DNA of 64,000 nucleotides from assembly GCF_000285595.1 (NCBI RefSeq), contig NZ_HE611066.1, positions 197,658 to 261,657 on the forward strand, given 5' to 3'. The stretch is from Kurthia senegalensis (GTDB lineage: Bacteria > Bacillota > Bacilli > Bacillales_A > Planococcaceae). Positions within the stretch are counted from its first letter, which is position 1; each line of letters opens with the position of its first letter. Below, in pieces: positions 45,081-53,964 of this stretch. The notes below the pieces were generated by a model. The model worked only from the letters and a program-made list of their open reading frames with translations. It had not been told where the DNA came from and searched no databases. The translations under genes and the position numbers were made by a program.

Positions 45081-45630
45081 GCTCAACGTTTTTTTCATAA
45101 ATTTTATTAGTGTTTGTATCAAAGTAAAGATTGACAGGGTAACTTGTTCCAAGGTAATTGGCTTGAATATGTAATTGGTCATTATGCCAATTTTTAAATT
45201 CAATAACGTCAATCTGAACAGGGGGAATTATTTTGATAAGCGTATCTAGTAAATCACCTTCGATTTTAAAGAGGGGCATATTTGCTTGAAGTAATTCATA
45301 GTAAGTTGATAGTAGTAATTGTCCTGATGGGGTTAACGTTAAGTTTGTGATTGTTCCCCAGAAGTCATCCTGATCATAAGCGGTATAGTCGGAAGGATTT
45401 TCACGACTAACCTCATAAAGAAGTGAATCAGTAAGTACATAAAAATAAGGATTCTGTTTTGAGAGCGCGATTTGTAAAGGTGCACCTTTGAATTGACCGT
45501 AAAAAGTTTCATATTCGTTTGTCTCAAATTTTATCCAAGTCCAGTTTTTTGTAGAAATAGGTGCATCATAAATCTTTTCAGTGTATAAACCTGAAATAGG
45601 TGCAGCAGTAATTTTTGCAGTTGTAATCAT
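45043..45630 (-). CDS. Hypothetical beta-rich protein
   Basis: 195 aa, intact, with AAGGAGGATCATTTTA before the ATG. The sequence alternates short strands (YFYVLTDSLLYEV; ITNLTLTPSGQLLLSTYYE) and lacks membrane spans or cysteines. No family recognised. The last ~12 codons (ESKPLKFGKY) lie inside the boundary repeat, so the gene seems to have been placed against it. It is probably an immunity or accessory protein, by neighbourhood only. Confidence 0.65.
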   Translation of the reverse strand: MITTAKITAAPISGLYTEKIYDAPISTKNWTWIKFETNEYETFYGQFKGAPLQIALSKQNPYFYVLTDSLLYEVSRENPSDYTAYDQDDFWGTITNLTLTPSGQLLLSTYYELLQANMPLFKIEGDLLDTLIKIIPPVQIDVIEFKNWHNDQLHIQANYLGTSYPVNLYFDTNTNKIYEKNVELLESKPLKFGKY

Positions 45631-45818
45631 TAAAATGATCCTCCTTTTTCAGTTGTAATAGGACCTTTGTGAAAGCTTGAAAATCATCAAACATCAGTTA
45701 AGGAGAAGCATATCATAAATAAGTGCGGTTTATAAGACAGTCATTTAATACGATTATTTAATATCTTTCATTTCGTACATTTCAATTTGTGGAATGGCAA
45801 CAGTAAATTGGACAAAAA

Positions 45819-45956
45819 TTATGAGGGCTGTAATTTGAATACTATTGGCGTTGAATCATACTCACGAGCGATGGCTGCACGAGACTTTCCATTTTCATAA
45901 ACCTTCACCATTTGCCGTTTAAATTCGGGTGTAAATGTTCGATGTTGATAGGGCAT
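45819..45956 (-). pseudogene. N-terminal fragment of an IS3-family OrfA
   Basis: 45 codons from the ATG at 45956. Residues HRTFTPEFKRQMVKVYENGK and SRAAIAREYDSTP are the helix-turn-helix start of an IS3-type transposase OrfA; the frame ends soon after by truncation. No matching orfB or inverted repeats are near. Confidence 0.7.
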
Positions 45957-46016
45957 AGTAGCACGCTCCTTTTGATTAATCGTCTTAGTTTACAAACCCT
46001 TATTTATTTTTTAGAA

Positions 46017-46496
46017 TCAGAATTCTATTTCTATCGGATCTTCCCATTCACCTGTAACCAAATTTAAAACATATTCTTCATCTAAAACACCAAAATAAAT
46101 AGGCATAGATAAATCTAAATTGGCAGAATCAAAACATTCTTTAATCCACATACTATATTTATTTATCGTTATTTTTTCTAAATCATTATTTTCATAAAAA
46201 TCACTAAATTTATCATGCTCTTTTAAATTACCAGTTTTTTTATATAGTGTAAAATCCCCAAGTAACTCTATACTATCAACATATCCATCAGTCAAATCAA
46301 CTGGATTAAACATATCTTCATTAGCTGATAAAAATACATTAACACTTTCTAAAGAAAATGATGTACTCAGAACCAAAACTACAGTATCTTCAGAAAAAGA
46401 TGCTTTTTTAAGATTTTCAAATCCTTTAACCAATTCATTTGTTTTTCTATCTAAATTTAATTTAATAGTATTCAAATAATTTTCTACAGTATATAT
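46017..46496 (-). CDS. Immunity-like protein (DUF2004-like), paralogue of the gene at 50395
   Basis: 152 aa from the TTG at 46475, or 159 aa if it starts at an ATA at 46496. The ATA lies 6 nt from a strong GGAGGG and aligns with the ATG of the paralogue (ATA-TAT-ACT-GTA-GAA against ATG-TTT-AGT-GTA-GAA). Conserved ends NLVTGEWEDPIEIEF and SANEDMFNPVDL match the paralogue. It is acidic and soluble, and probably an immunity protein. The ATA could be a rare start or a mutated ATG. Confidence 0.65.
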   Translation of the reverse strand: MYTVENYLNTIKLNLDRKTNELVKGFENLKKASFSEDTVVLVLSTSFSLESVNVFLSANEDMFNPVDLTDGYVDSIELLGDFTLYKKTGNLKEHDKFSDFYENNDLEKITINKYSMWIKECFDSANLDLSMPIYFGVLDEEYVLNLVTGEWEDPIEIEF

Positions 46497-46663
46497 ATTT
46501 ATCCCTCCAATAAATGATTAAGAAACATTAAAATTATATCTTTTTTCAATCCATATATTTTGCTTTTCATTATACTCTTAAAATGTTGATTTTGGGATTT
46601 TTGTAGCATTCTTTATCTTACTATCATACGTAGTTTATTGGAGCTTTTTTTGAAGAAAGTTTA

Positions 46664-46908
46664 TTGACTAATAAGTTATCTCCTTCAGGGAAAAGTGAAG
46701 GAGTAATTATTGTTGGGAATAGAACGGGTTTAGAAAAATTACGAGATGCGATAAATTTAACATTAGAAAAGGGCAATACAAAAAATACATTTTGGCCGAA
46801 TGATTATGAATCGTATCATCTTTTTATGGCTTGTATGAGTGAGGATGATTTTGAAGGTTGGAATGGTAACAGTACAGTAATTTTCTACAGTTTCCAAATG
46901 ATGAATAG
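46664..46908 (+). CDS. Small hypothetical protein, possible one-base indel near the end
   Basis: TTG start without a convincing ribosome site. The frame may extend to codons upstream. About 81 aa if one T is added at 46881-46884, which gives the end GNSTVIFLQFPNDE; as read the frame runs on to 46921 instead. The LTLEKGNTKNTFWPNDYESYHLFMAC segment resembles small immunity proteins of polymorphic-toxin loci. Family uncertain. Confidence 0.45.
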
Positions 46909-47127
46909 GCATTTCTCGTAAAGGAAAAGTAAGTGAATTTAAAATATAGAAATAAAAAAGTGTATTCAATCCGTATTATTAAATAGAGAGATGTTTGAAA
47001 AGGGGCATAAAAAATAAATTCAATTTTTTCAAATGAAAGGATAATAAAAGAATTTATCGAATAGTATAAGTATAGATAAAATGAAGTTTAGATGGCTTCA
47101 TACATTTCGAATTGGAGGTGATTGAAC

Positions 47128-47316
47128 TTGAGGAAGATACTTATTCCAGTCTTGATTTACGTAGTAGTTTGTCTTGTAATGCTTATGCTGCCTGCTTCTG
47201 AAGGCTACGATACAATGAGTTGGAAATTGTTGGTTGGACAAATTTACGCACTGCCTATCTTATTTATTGCTATTTTATTCTCTCTTATTTTGAACAAAAA
47301 GCTTGCTCGTAAATAA
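47128..47316 (+). CDS. Small two-span membrane protein
   Basis: 62 aa from a TTG placed 7 nt after GGAGGTG. Two hydrophobic segments (residues ~4-22 and ~37-57) are joined by a short loop with YDTMSW. It ends in a basic KKLARK. No family recognised. A terminator hairpin at 47350-47393 follows. Confidence 0.6.
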   Translation: MRKILIPVLIYVVVCLVMLMLPASEGYDTMSWKLLVGQIYALPILFIAILFSLILNKKLARK

Positions 47317-47349
47317 AATTTATTAATTGTTAGTAAATATAAAGCGAAC

Positions 47350-47393
47350 GATACAATGAAACTCAATTTTATGAGTTTCATTGTATCATTCGC
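47350..47393. terminator. Bidirectional hairpin
   Basis: GATACAATGAAACTCA/TGAGTTTCATTGTATC, a 16-bp stem between convergent genes. Confidence 0.75.
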
Positions 47394-47414
47394 TTTTTGC
47401 TGTTGTTTCTATAG

Positions 47415-47732
47415 TCATTCTACATTTTTCAATTGTTTAGCGGCTTCTTCTGGTTTCAAAAAATCCCCATTTTTCATGCCATCCGGAAAACTTTCAGGAA
47501 CAAATAATTTAAACCCTTCTTCAATCCATTTTTTTCTCCAAAGAATATGTGATTTCTCTACAATTTCTTTGTCTGTCAATTGATCATGATTGAATTCATC
47601 ACAATCATAATCATCTACACCGAACTCAAATCCACAACAATGACATATTTCATTGCTTCCAGCATAATCCTCATAGTAGGGAGGCTCTTCTAATCCATCA
47701 AATCCACATATTAAACATCTGTTTTTCTCCAT
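47415..47732 (-). CDS. Cysteine-rich CPCC-like small protein
   Basis: 105 aa from the ATG at 47732. Two CxxC pairs (CLICGFDG and CHCCGFEFG) form a zinc-ribbon-like N-terminal half. The LWRKKWIEEGF segment and a short helical tail follow. This is the pattern of small 'CPCC' cysteine-rich proteins often found as immunity genes near toxins. The metal-binding role is inferred from the cysteines. Confidence 0.7.
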   Translation of the reverse strand: MEKNRCLICGFDGLEEPPYYEDYAGSNEICHCCGFEFGVDDYDCDEFNHDQLTDKEIVEKSHILWRKKWIEEGFKLFVPESFPDGMKNGDFLKPEEAAKQLKNVE

Positions 47733-47810
47733 TATGATCATCATCCATCTTTCTAATAAGCGTCATTTTTTTAGTTTGAAATAAGGAAGTGTAGTACGTT
47801 TTTTTACGAA

Positions 47811-48005
47811 TGCCTCTGACGGGATTCGAACCCGCACTCCTTTCGTAAGCATAGGCTACGGGGAACACGCTTCCCTACGGACTTTCACCGGCGAGGAATT
47901 TCACCTGCCTCAGCTTTTTTGCTTTTCGGTGGTTCTGAAACCGTTACCTTGCGATCCAGTTCTACATTGTTTTCTGGCACTCTTCCCTGCTAGAGCTACA
48001 GAGGC
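47811..48005 (-). ncRNA. tRNA-like RNA of about 195 nt with a large central insertion
   Basis: On the minus strand, GCCTCTG (48005-47999) pairs with CAGAGGC (47818-47812) as a 7-bp acceptor stem. TAGCTCTAGCAGGGAAGAGT is a normal D arm. GCGGG-TTCGAAT-CCCGT just before the 3' stem is a perfect T arm. In place of an anticodon arm lie about 120 nt with hairpins of their own. No CCA is encoded. It is too long for a tRNA and too short for tmRNA, and I see no group I core. A TATAAT lies about 25 nt upstream. Confidence 0.65.
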
Positions 48006-48229
48006 GAATAATCATATTTTTATCATACTATTATAATGAATGATTTGAAATAATGTTGTGCATTTAAATGTGGAAAATATTTTATATAGTGCATCGTAAG
48101 ACTCGAGAAAGGGTTTACCGCTTGCATAGAAAAAATGGAGATTTTTCTGTTATACTTAATGTAAATAAATTGAATAAGTTATTTTTTGTCATACAGTCCA
48201 AGAAAAGTGAAATGTGGGAGGGGAATAGA

Positions 48230-48475
48230 ATGAACAAACGTGGAGCAGGTGTTACTTTCATAGCAATCGCTGCCTTTTTAATTTCAGCAAAATATATAAG
48301 TGCGGCAGTCTTTGGCTCAGGTGTATCTAGTTGGGACGAAAATTTATTTCGTGAAATGTCCGAGTATGTGGGCATACCTTTAAATATATGCAGTGTTTTG
48401 GCATTATTAGTCGGTTTAGCGTACATCGTTTGGGCAGAATATGAAGAATTCATGATGAAAAATAAAAACAGCTAG
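48230..48475 (+). CDS. Small two-span membrane protein
   Basis: 81 aa from the ATG at 48230, which follows GGGAGGGG; a longer frame from 48068 runs through non-coding sequence. Hydrophobic segments at residues ~6-26 and ~52-70 frame a loop with SSWDENLFREMSEYVG. Acidic C-terminal tail (WAEYEEFMMKN). Family not recognised. A terminator follows at once. Confidence 0.65.
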   Translation: MNKRGAGVTFIAIAAFLISAKYISAAVFGSGVSSWDENLFREMSEYVGIPLNICSVLALLVGLAYIVWAEYEEFMMKNKNS

Positions 48476-48506
48476 AATCAATAAGATTCTAGCTATTTTT
48501 TTAACT
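48470..48506 (+). terminator. Terminator
   Basis: AGCTAGAATC/GATTCTAGCT stem followed by T7. Confidence 0.75.
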
Positions 48507-48545
48507 AAATGATGATACATAATCTCATTAAGAAGGTGTTTAAAA

Positions 48546-48985
48546 ATGGATATGATTCAGCAGTTTTGGCATGAATTTTGTGTGGAAACGCAGCAAGAAA
48601 GTGTGGAATACAAAGATGCTTTTCAATTTGGGGCGTCAGCGGATTGGTTAGCGGATCTCGTCGTCGAAGGAAAAAAACAGCGACTACTTCTGGCCATGTA
48701 TTTTATGAATTAGAAAAAGAAGCTTTGCCACAAGCGGGAGAATATTACATTATTTTAAATGGAGCGGACGTACCTGTTGCGGTGATTCAAATTGAATCCG
48801 TTGAAGTAATGCCGATGAACGAGGTGTCCGAGGAATTTGCATTAGCGGAAGGAGAAGGGGATTATCAATTTTGGTGGGATGCACACGAGCAGTTTTTTAG
48901 TGAATTATTAAATGAATACGGTCAACAATTTGCCCCGAGTATGCTAGTCGTTTGCGAACGATTTAAGAAAGTGTATGCCGTATAA
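48546..48985 (+). CDS. ASCH-domain protein, one homopolymer indel
   Basis: AGAAGGTG precedes the ATG at 48546. The frame breaks in the A7 run 48671-48677. With one more A it gives 146 aa with the ASCH core exactly restored (VEGKKTATTSGHVFYELE) and the C-terminal WWDAHEQFFSELLNEYG block. ASCH/YqfB-like proteins have a PUA-like fold and are thought to act on RNA or nucleosides (some hydrolyse N4-acetylcytidine). Restoration of the signature motif argues for a sequencing error. Confidence 0.75.
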
Positions 48986-49050
48986 CGTTTCGGGAACATT
49001 TTAGTGAGGGGGTTACGTCTATAGTAAAAACTTTGTGATGGGGTGAATTT

Positions 49051-49326
49051 TTGAATATAGTTTATTGGCTTATTTTAGTAGCAGGTCTGATCGTATCTAG
49101 CGTACTATGCGGCATATGCAAAAACAAAGTAGGCAGCAACTGGCTCATCTTATATGCATTTATATTCAATACGCTTTTCTTCTCGATTAGTTCGGTCATT
49201 TTGTATGCAATAAATGCACAAGCCTTTCATAAAAATAGTGAATTAGGTATCATGACGTTACTCTTTTTTGTACCACTTATTACGTGGCTTAATGCCATTT
49301 TTATTCGTTTTCAAAAAGCAGCCTGA
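49051..49326 (+). CDS. Three-span hypothetical membrane protein
   Basis: 91 aa from a TTG with GGGGTGAA at normal distance. Three hydrophobic stretches (residues ~2-22, 32-53 and 65-84) with very few charged residues. No motif recognised. It ends inside a terminator (AAAGCAGCC/GGCTGCTTT, 49313-49342). Confidence 0.6.
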   Translation: MNIVYWLILVAGLIVSSVLCGICKNKVGSNWLILYAFIFNTLFFSISSVILYAINAQAFHKNSELGIMTLLFFVPLITWLNAIFIRFQKAA

Positions 49327-49516
49327 GGGGGCTGCTTTTTTCGTATGTTATTCAAAATAAAACCGTTTTTCAAATCAACGGTTGAAACTGAAATTTTTTA
49401 AAGGTGGGCTAGTTATTTTGATTGAAAGAATAGTCCTTTTCTCAAGTCTTTCAATTCACTTTAGAGAAGTTTAAAATGAATCTTATACATTGTTGTTAAA
49501 AAGGGAGTCAGGTTTT

Positions 49517-50329
49517 ATGCAAACATGGATTTTTCAAGGGAACCCAAAACATTTCGATATAGATACATATTTAAAAGAAGAAAAAATTATTACGTGGTCT
49601 GTACGTCAGAAACATTTCGTGAATCAGTTACAAAGCGGGGACATCGTTTATATTTGGCGTTCGGATGGCGGCAAACGAGGGACTGGGGGAATTGTTGCAA
49701 AAACGATAGTTGTTTCGGAACCGTATACTGTCGAACAAACAGACAATCGTTCGGCTCATTGGACAGTAGACACGGTGCGAGACGAATTTGCCTCAATCGA
49801 TTTAGATGTGTTGGACGTTGATTTAGCGCCTCGTATTAAACGAATCGATTTATTAGAGAATGAGCCATTAGCGAATCTATTGATTTTAAGAAATCCTGTT
49901 AATACAAACTATTTAATTAGTAAAGAACATGCGACGATTCTTCAAAAACTTTGGGACGGCCCAACGGTAGAAGATGATTTACAAGCGGCTGCCATCGAAA
50001 GTGGTCGAATTGAAGGGAAAATACAAACCTATTATGGTCAGCGCTATGAACGTAATGCCGCTAATCGTAAAAGGGCTATTGAAATACATGGCACGACTTG
50101 TCAGGCATGTGGTTTCGACTTTGAAAAAGTATACGGCGAACGGGGACGAAATTTTATTGAAGTACACCACATCAAACCACTTCATATTACAAAAGAAACA
50201 CTCGTTCATCCCGAAACCGACCTTATACCGCTTTGTGCTAACTGTCATCGTATGATTCACCGAGATCCACAGCACGTACTGACTGTAAAAGAACTTAAGG
50301 AATTATTAGAAGAGAATAGGCATATGTAA
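49517..50329 (+). CDS. EVE-domain HNH endonuclease (modification-dependent restriction type)
   Basis: 270 aa from the ATG at 49517 with GGGAGTCAGG upstream. Residues ~1-140 are an EVE (PUA-like) domain (MQTWIFQGNPKHFDIDTYLKE; GDIVYIWRSDGG), which reads modified bases. Residues ~185-260 are an HNH nuclease with CQACGFDF, EVHHIKPLH and LCANCHRMIH, i.e. the zinc-knuckle type. EVE-HNH fusions are known or predicted type IV restriction enzymes that cut DNA with modified cytosine. It starts the defence cluster ending with hsdR. Confidence 0.87.
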   Translation: MQTWIFQGNPKHFDIDTYLKEEKIITWSVRQKHFVNQLQSGDIVYIWRSDGGKRGTGGIVAKTIVVSEPYTVEQTDNRSAHWTVDTVRDEFASIDLDVLDVDLAPRIKRIDLLENEPLANLLILRNPVNTNYLISKEHATILQKLWDGPTVEDDLQAAAIESGRIEGKIQTYYGQRYERNAANRKRAIEIHGTTCQACGFDFEKVYGERGRNFIEVHHIKPLHITKETLVHPETDLIPLCANCHRMIHRDPQHVLTVKELKELLEENRHM

Positions 50330-50394
50330 ATAATATTCGATCGTTTAGGCTATTTAGATTTGCCGTATCATTCATATAATCGGAGGTTTTTAAA

Positions 50395-50887
50395 ATGTTT
50401 AGTGTAGAAAACTATGTAGAAGAGGTTAGATTTAATTTAGAAAAAATCAAATGAGTTGATTGAATCTTTTAAGGGTTTAGAACATGTTCAATTTCCAGAA
50501 GAAGCGGCTGTTTTAGTAGCATGGGCATATTTTACTTTAGATGATATTCATCTTTTTTTAGAAGCGAATGAAGATATGTTTGATTCAGTTCATCCAGTTG
50601 AAGGTAGTGATTATACTTTTAATGTGACATTACTTACTGATTTTGCTCTTTATGATGAAGATTCAAAAAACTTTAATGAAAAAGAAGAAGAAATGTTTAG
50701 TGAATTTTATAGTGACAATGGTTTAGAAGAAATTACTATAAAAGAATATGGAAATTGGGTCAAAAAATGTTTTGATCAAGCTGAAATTACTTTGAATTTA
50801 CCTATTTATTTTAGAATATTAGATGAAGAAGATGCGCTAAATCTAGTGACCGGCGAATGGGAAGATCAAATGGAAATAGAATTATAA
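50395..50887 (+). CDS. Immunity-like protein (DUF2004-like), one homopolymer indel
   Basis: GGAGG precedes the ATG at 50395. After MFSVENYVEEVRFNLEK the frame is lost in the A6 run 50441-50446; a change of -1 or +2 bases restores it (163 or 164 aa), ending NLVTGEWEDQMEIEL. By eye it is nearly half identical to the gene at 46017, with the same EANEDMFDSVHPV and GLEEITIKEYGNWVKKCFD blocks. It is acidic and soluble. The immunity role is by analogy. Confidence 0.65.
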
Positions 50888-50916
50888 TTTTTTGCCTATA
50901 TGTAAGAAACATAACA

Positions 50917-50953
50917 AAAACGACATGCCAATCAAAGGCATGTCGTTTTTTAT
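50917..50953. terminator. Bidirectional terminator
   Basis: AAAACGACATGCC/GGCATGTCGTTTT stem; a near-identical hairpin occurs at 51403-51438 on the far side of the lipoprotein gene. Confidence 0.75.
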
Positions 50954-50978
50954 GTGATAGAACCTAATAACTAAAACA

Positions 50979-51325
50979 CTACTCAAGCTCTCTCACTTTT
51001 TGCAAAAGCCATTTTTTATTTTCATCGTCTTCTACGATTATATAATCTTCTGTTCCTTTTACGGAATAGATGGTCGATTCGACAGGGAAGTAATTGGATT
51101 GATTATTTTCTTTAGGCAGCTCGGTTGCCTTCGTTTGTTTTGTGATGGTACTTATTTTTCTCCGATTGGTTTCGATGCATCGAATGGATCTTCTGTTCCG
51201 CTATATTCCGCGTCATTAACGATGACGATCATTGCAGAACTACCCTCGTCTTCTGTACTAGCTTGATTACATCCAACTAAAATAAATGAGATGCCGATTG
51301 ATAAAATGACAAGTATTTTCTTCAT
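50979..51325 (-). CDS. Small lipoprotein, one homopolymer indel
   Basis: The ATG at 51325 follows GGAGGGTCCT. Signal peptide with lipobox FILVGC, so Cys19 would be lipidated and the protein held on the outer face of the membrane. The frame ends early in a T5 run (51155-51159, plus strand). One more base continues it through ISTITKQTKATELPKENN to a 115-aa product ending LLQKVRELE. No family recognised. It is flanked by twin terminators. Confidence 0.62.
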
Positions 51326-51402
51326 AGGACCCTCCAAACTTTATTTGTACAACTATACCATGTAGTAAGTTTTGAGATAAATGGGGTTTTCTTCTCATTC
51401 GA

Positions 51403-51438
51403 CAAAAAAACGACATGCCTATTAGAGCATGTCGTTTT
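51403..51438. terminator. Bidirectional terminator, twin of the one at 50917
   Basis: AAAACGACATGC/GCATGTCGTTTT stem around TATTAGA. Confidence 0.75.
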
Positions 51439-51443
51439 TATTG

Positions 51444-51622
51444 TTAATCGTAACGTTTTTTAACAAATGTGCAAAGGAGAATGAAAGAGCAGCCGATTAT
51501 CATATAAATCGATACTTCTTTTACAGCTTGTATGCCATCTTTCCAAAAAATAAATGATAGACCGATTAAAGCAAATAAGAGAAGCAAGAGAACTTTAATA
51601 TATGATTTTTTAATAATTTCAT
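51444..51622 (-). CDS. Very small two-span membrane protein, one homopolymer indel
   Basis: An ATG at 51622 with AAGGA 8 nt upstream opens MKLLK, then the frame is lost in a T6 run (51606-51611, plus strand). One more base gives a 59-aa protein with two membrane spans (VLLLLLFALIGLSFIFW and IYMIIGCSFILLCTF) and a basic end. Function unknown. Confidence 0.45.
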
Positions 51623-51696
51623 GAGAACATTCCTTGTTTTTAATTATCGTATAGATTGAATCACTTATATGTATAATTATACAATTTATGCATGGA

Positions 51697-53070
51697 TTAA
51701 TCAATGGCTGCGATTGTGAGCGTCGTTTTTTCTCCATTAAGAATGACGTTGAAAACGTAGACAGGTTGATAAAATCCTTTTGAATCAAGTTCATAGTCGA
51801 GCGTGATTTTTTTCACGTGTAAGTCTTTGATGTTGCGGTCATATACATTAAATTGACCGGATTGTAATTCATCATAAGCTTGTTTTTCACTCTTTATCGA
51901 TACTTCTTTTACTTTTTCGTAATAGATAAGGTTATTTTCGATGCTCTGAATAGCATGGTTGGTCGTATAATCAAGTGTTAATGTGCCGTCGATTAGTTGA
52001 TGATCCGTCGCAAATTGATGGAGAAACCATTTGTATTGCCCTTTATCCATTCGTTTGAACTGAGCCTGTTCTGGAATAGTAATCGCCATTTTTTTCAATT
52101 CGCTGCGCAATGTTTCTTCCGTCGTATCCATAAGGGATGCTTCTAATTCTGAATAGTTATATGTGTTGTAAGAACCGTCTAAATAGTAGATATAAATTGA
52201 GTAAGCCTCTTCACCATTGTAGCGGTAAAGCGCTTCATTTTGATAATCAATAATTTCGATAGAGGATGTATCAATATTCATTTCTTTAAAAAATGCATAT
52301 GCTTTTTGTTTGGCTTCTTCCTTCGTTAATCGAGGAGCTTTGTAGACGTTTGCAACGTGTGAAGTAGAATCAAAAGAAATTTCTGTCGATACGTTGGCTT
52401 CTTTCATATGCGCTTTAGAAACAGGGGTGCTTGCTAAATTTCCAAATTCTTTTTGGTCGTAATAAAGTAACATAGCCGCTGATAGCACGATGACGAGTAG
52501 CAAAGGAAGTGTAGCTAAAAGTCGGGTATACCAGCGTTTGTTCATACAAGCCTTGACGATTCCGAAGCCGATGCATGCGCCTAATAAATTATTGAATAAG
52601 TCGTCCAATTCAAAGATGCCGGTACCTGTTATGTACTGAATGGATTCAATGAACCCGGTAAATATAATTGCGGCGAGAAGCATCCAAGGTAAGGAAGTAA
52701 ATCGTTTAAATAGGAGTGGTAGTAAAATTCCAAATGGAACGAACATGAGGATGTTAAAGTAAATGTATTCCCAGTTTCGCAAGCTGAATGTGTACCAAGC
52801 TTCGCGGTATGAACTGAATAAGGCTAAATTAACGATTCCGTTATAATTGGCACCTCGACTTAACAAAGTTAGTGCACAAACAGAGGTGATGTAGAGTATG
52901 AGTAGGGTGAATAGGAACATTTTTTTCCGAGAGACTCGATGCCCTTTTGCAAATTTTCTTACATAAATATAACGATACGATAAAAAAAGAATCAAACAGA
53001 TGATGGCTGTCGCAACAAGTCCGAGTAATAAGTTTTGTTGTAACATACGAACAATTTCTTCTAATTTCAA
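51697..53070 (-). CDS. VanZ-family membrane protein with extracytoplasmic C-terminal domain
   Basis: 457 aa from a TTG at 53070 behind GGAGGAGAG. The first ~210 residues hold about five spans with the VanZ pattern (NILMFVPFGILLPLLF, FIESIQYITGTGIFELDDLFNNLLGACIG). After one more span the last ~240 residues are a PepSY-like, lysine-rich mixed domain (APRLTKEEAKQKAYAFFKE). VanZ proteins can lower teicoplanin binding, but most chromosomal copies have unknown roles. It is monocistronic. Confidence 0.83.
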   Translation of the reverse strand: MKLEEIVRMLQQNLLLGLVATAIICLILFLSYRYIYVRKFAKGHRVSRKKMFLFTLLILYITSVCALTLLSRGANYNGIVNLALFSSYREAWYTFSLRNWEYIYFNILMFVPFGILLPLLFKRFTSLPWMLLAAIIFTGFIESIQYITGTGIFELDDLFNNLLGACIGFGIVKACMNKRWYTRLLATLPLLLVIVLSAAMLLYYDQKEFGNLASTPVSKAHMKEANVSTEISFDSTSHVANVYKAPRLTKEEAKQKAYAFFKEMNIDTSSIEIIDYQNEALYRYNGEEAYSIYIYYLDGSYNTYNYSELEASLMDTTEETLRSELKKMAITIPEQAQFKRMDKGQYKWFLHQFATDHQLIDGTLTLDYTTNHAIQSIENNLIYYEKVKEVSIKSEKQAYDELQSGQFNVYDRNIKDLHVKKITLDYELDSKGFYQPVYVFNVILNGEKTTLTIAAID

Positions 53071-53304
53071 ATTCTCTCCTCCTTTAATAGCTCGCATTAT
53101 AGAGGAACGGCTTATATTTGTAAAAAGTTCCATAAATGGTTTTAAAATACAAATTATCTCCTCATTTCATTACTAAAAGTACAAAATGTATTAAAAAATA
53201 AGCCCACTGTTTTTCTTGAACGCTATGAATATGTGCTAGTATGAAAAGACGATAAATCACGTTAAATTTTTGGGGGAATAGGCAGGGGTGACAGATTTTT
53301 GGAC

Positions 53305-53898
53305 ATGTTAATAAAAGGACTCATTATCGGCTTCAGCATCGCTGCGCCAGTAGGACCAATCGGGATTTTATGTATTCGCCGAACGCTTGAACATGGAAAA
53401 CGGATGGGCTTTGTTTCGGGATTAGGGGCTGCGACAGCCGATGCATTGTATGGCTTCATAGCGGGGCTCGGGTTGACAATCGTTACGAATTTCTTAATCG
53501 GTCAACAAGATTGGCTACATTGGATCGGCGGGTTATTTTTATGTTATTTAGGCATCAACATCATTGCGTCAAAATCTTCGCAAACAGCAGCGAAAGCAAA
53601 AGATGGCAATCTTTTGACAGCCTACGCGTCAACTTTTTTACTAACAATTACGAATCCGGTCACGATTTTAGCGTTCCTTGCTATCTTTTCGGGACTCGGA
53701 ATGGCAACGAATCATACGACGTCACAAGGCTTGCTTCTAGTCATCGGCGTCTTTGTCGGTTCAGCATTATGGTGGCTACTTCTTAGCAATATCGCCGGAA
53801 TATTCGCGAAGCGCATCAGCGACGGTTCGTTACGCGTCATTAATTACATATCAGGCTTTATTTTGCTCGGGTTTGGCGTGTATGCATTGTTTTTTTAA
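53305..53898 (+). CDS. LysE/RhtB-family exporter
   Basis: 197 aa, six membrane spans. The GFSIAAPVGPIGILCIRRTLEHGK motif of LysE/RhtB amino-acid exporters is perfect, and TITNPVTILAFLAIFSG marks the second half. The ATG at 53305 is preferred over a TTG at 53299. A second copy with nearly the same start begins at 63905, and a decayed relative lies at 12042. The substrate is probably an amino acid or analogue. Confidence 0.87.
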   Translation: MLIKGLIIGFSIAAPVGPIGILCIRRTLEHGKRMGFVSGLGAATADALYGFIAGLGLTIVTNFLIGQQDWLHWIGGLFLCYLGINIIASKSSQTAAKAKDGNLLTAYASTFLLTITNPVTILAFLAIFSGLGMATNHTTSQGLLLVIGVFVGSALWWLLLSNIAGIFAKRISDGSLRVINYISGFILLGFGVYALFF

Positions 53899-53964
53899 TA
53901 TGGTTATTTGAAAGGACTGTAATAGAGTAAAAGGTTTTACAAAAAATGAAATGGGGCGTTTTAG

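Noticed and set aside
47811-48005. Group I intron in a tRNA, or tmRNA
   Set aside because: No recognisable group I P/Q/R/S core. At ~195 nt it is far shorter than tmRNA and has no tag-like frame or encoded CCA.
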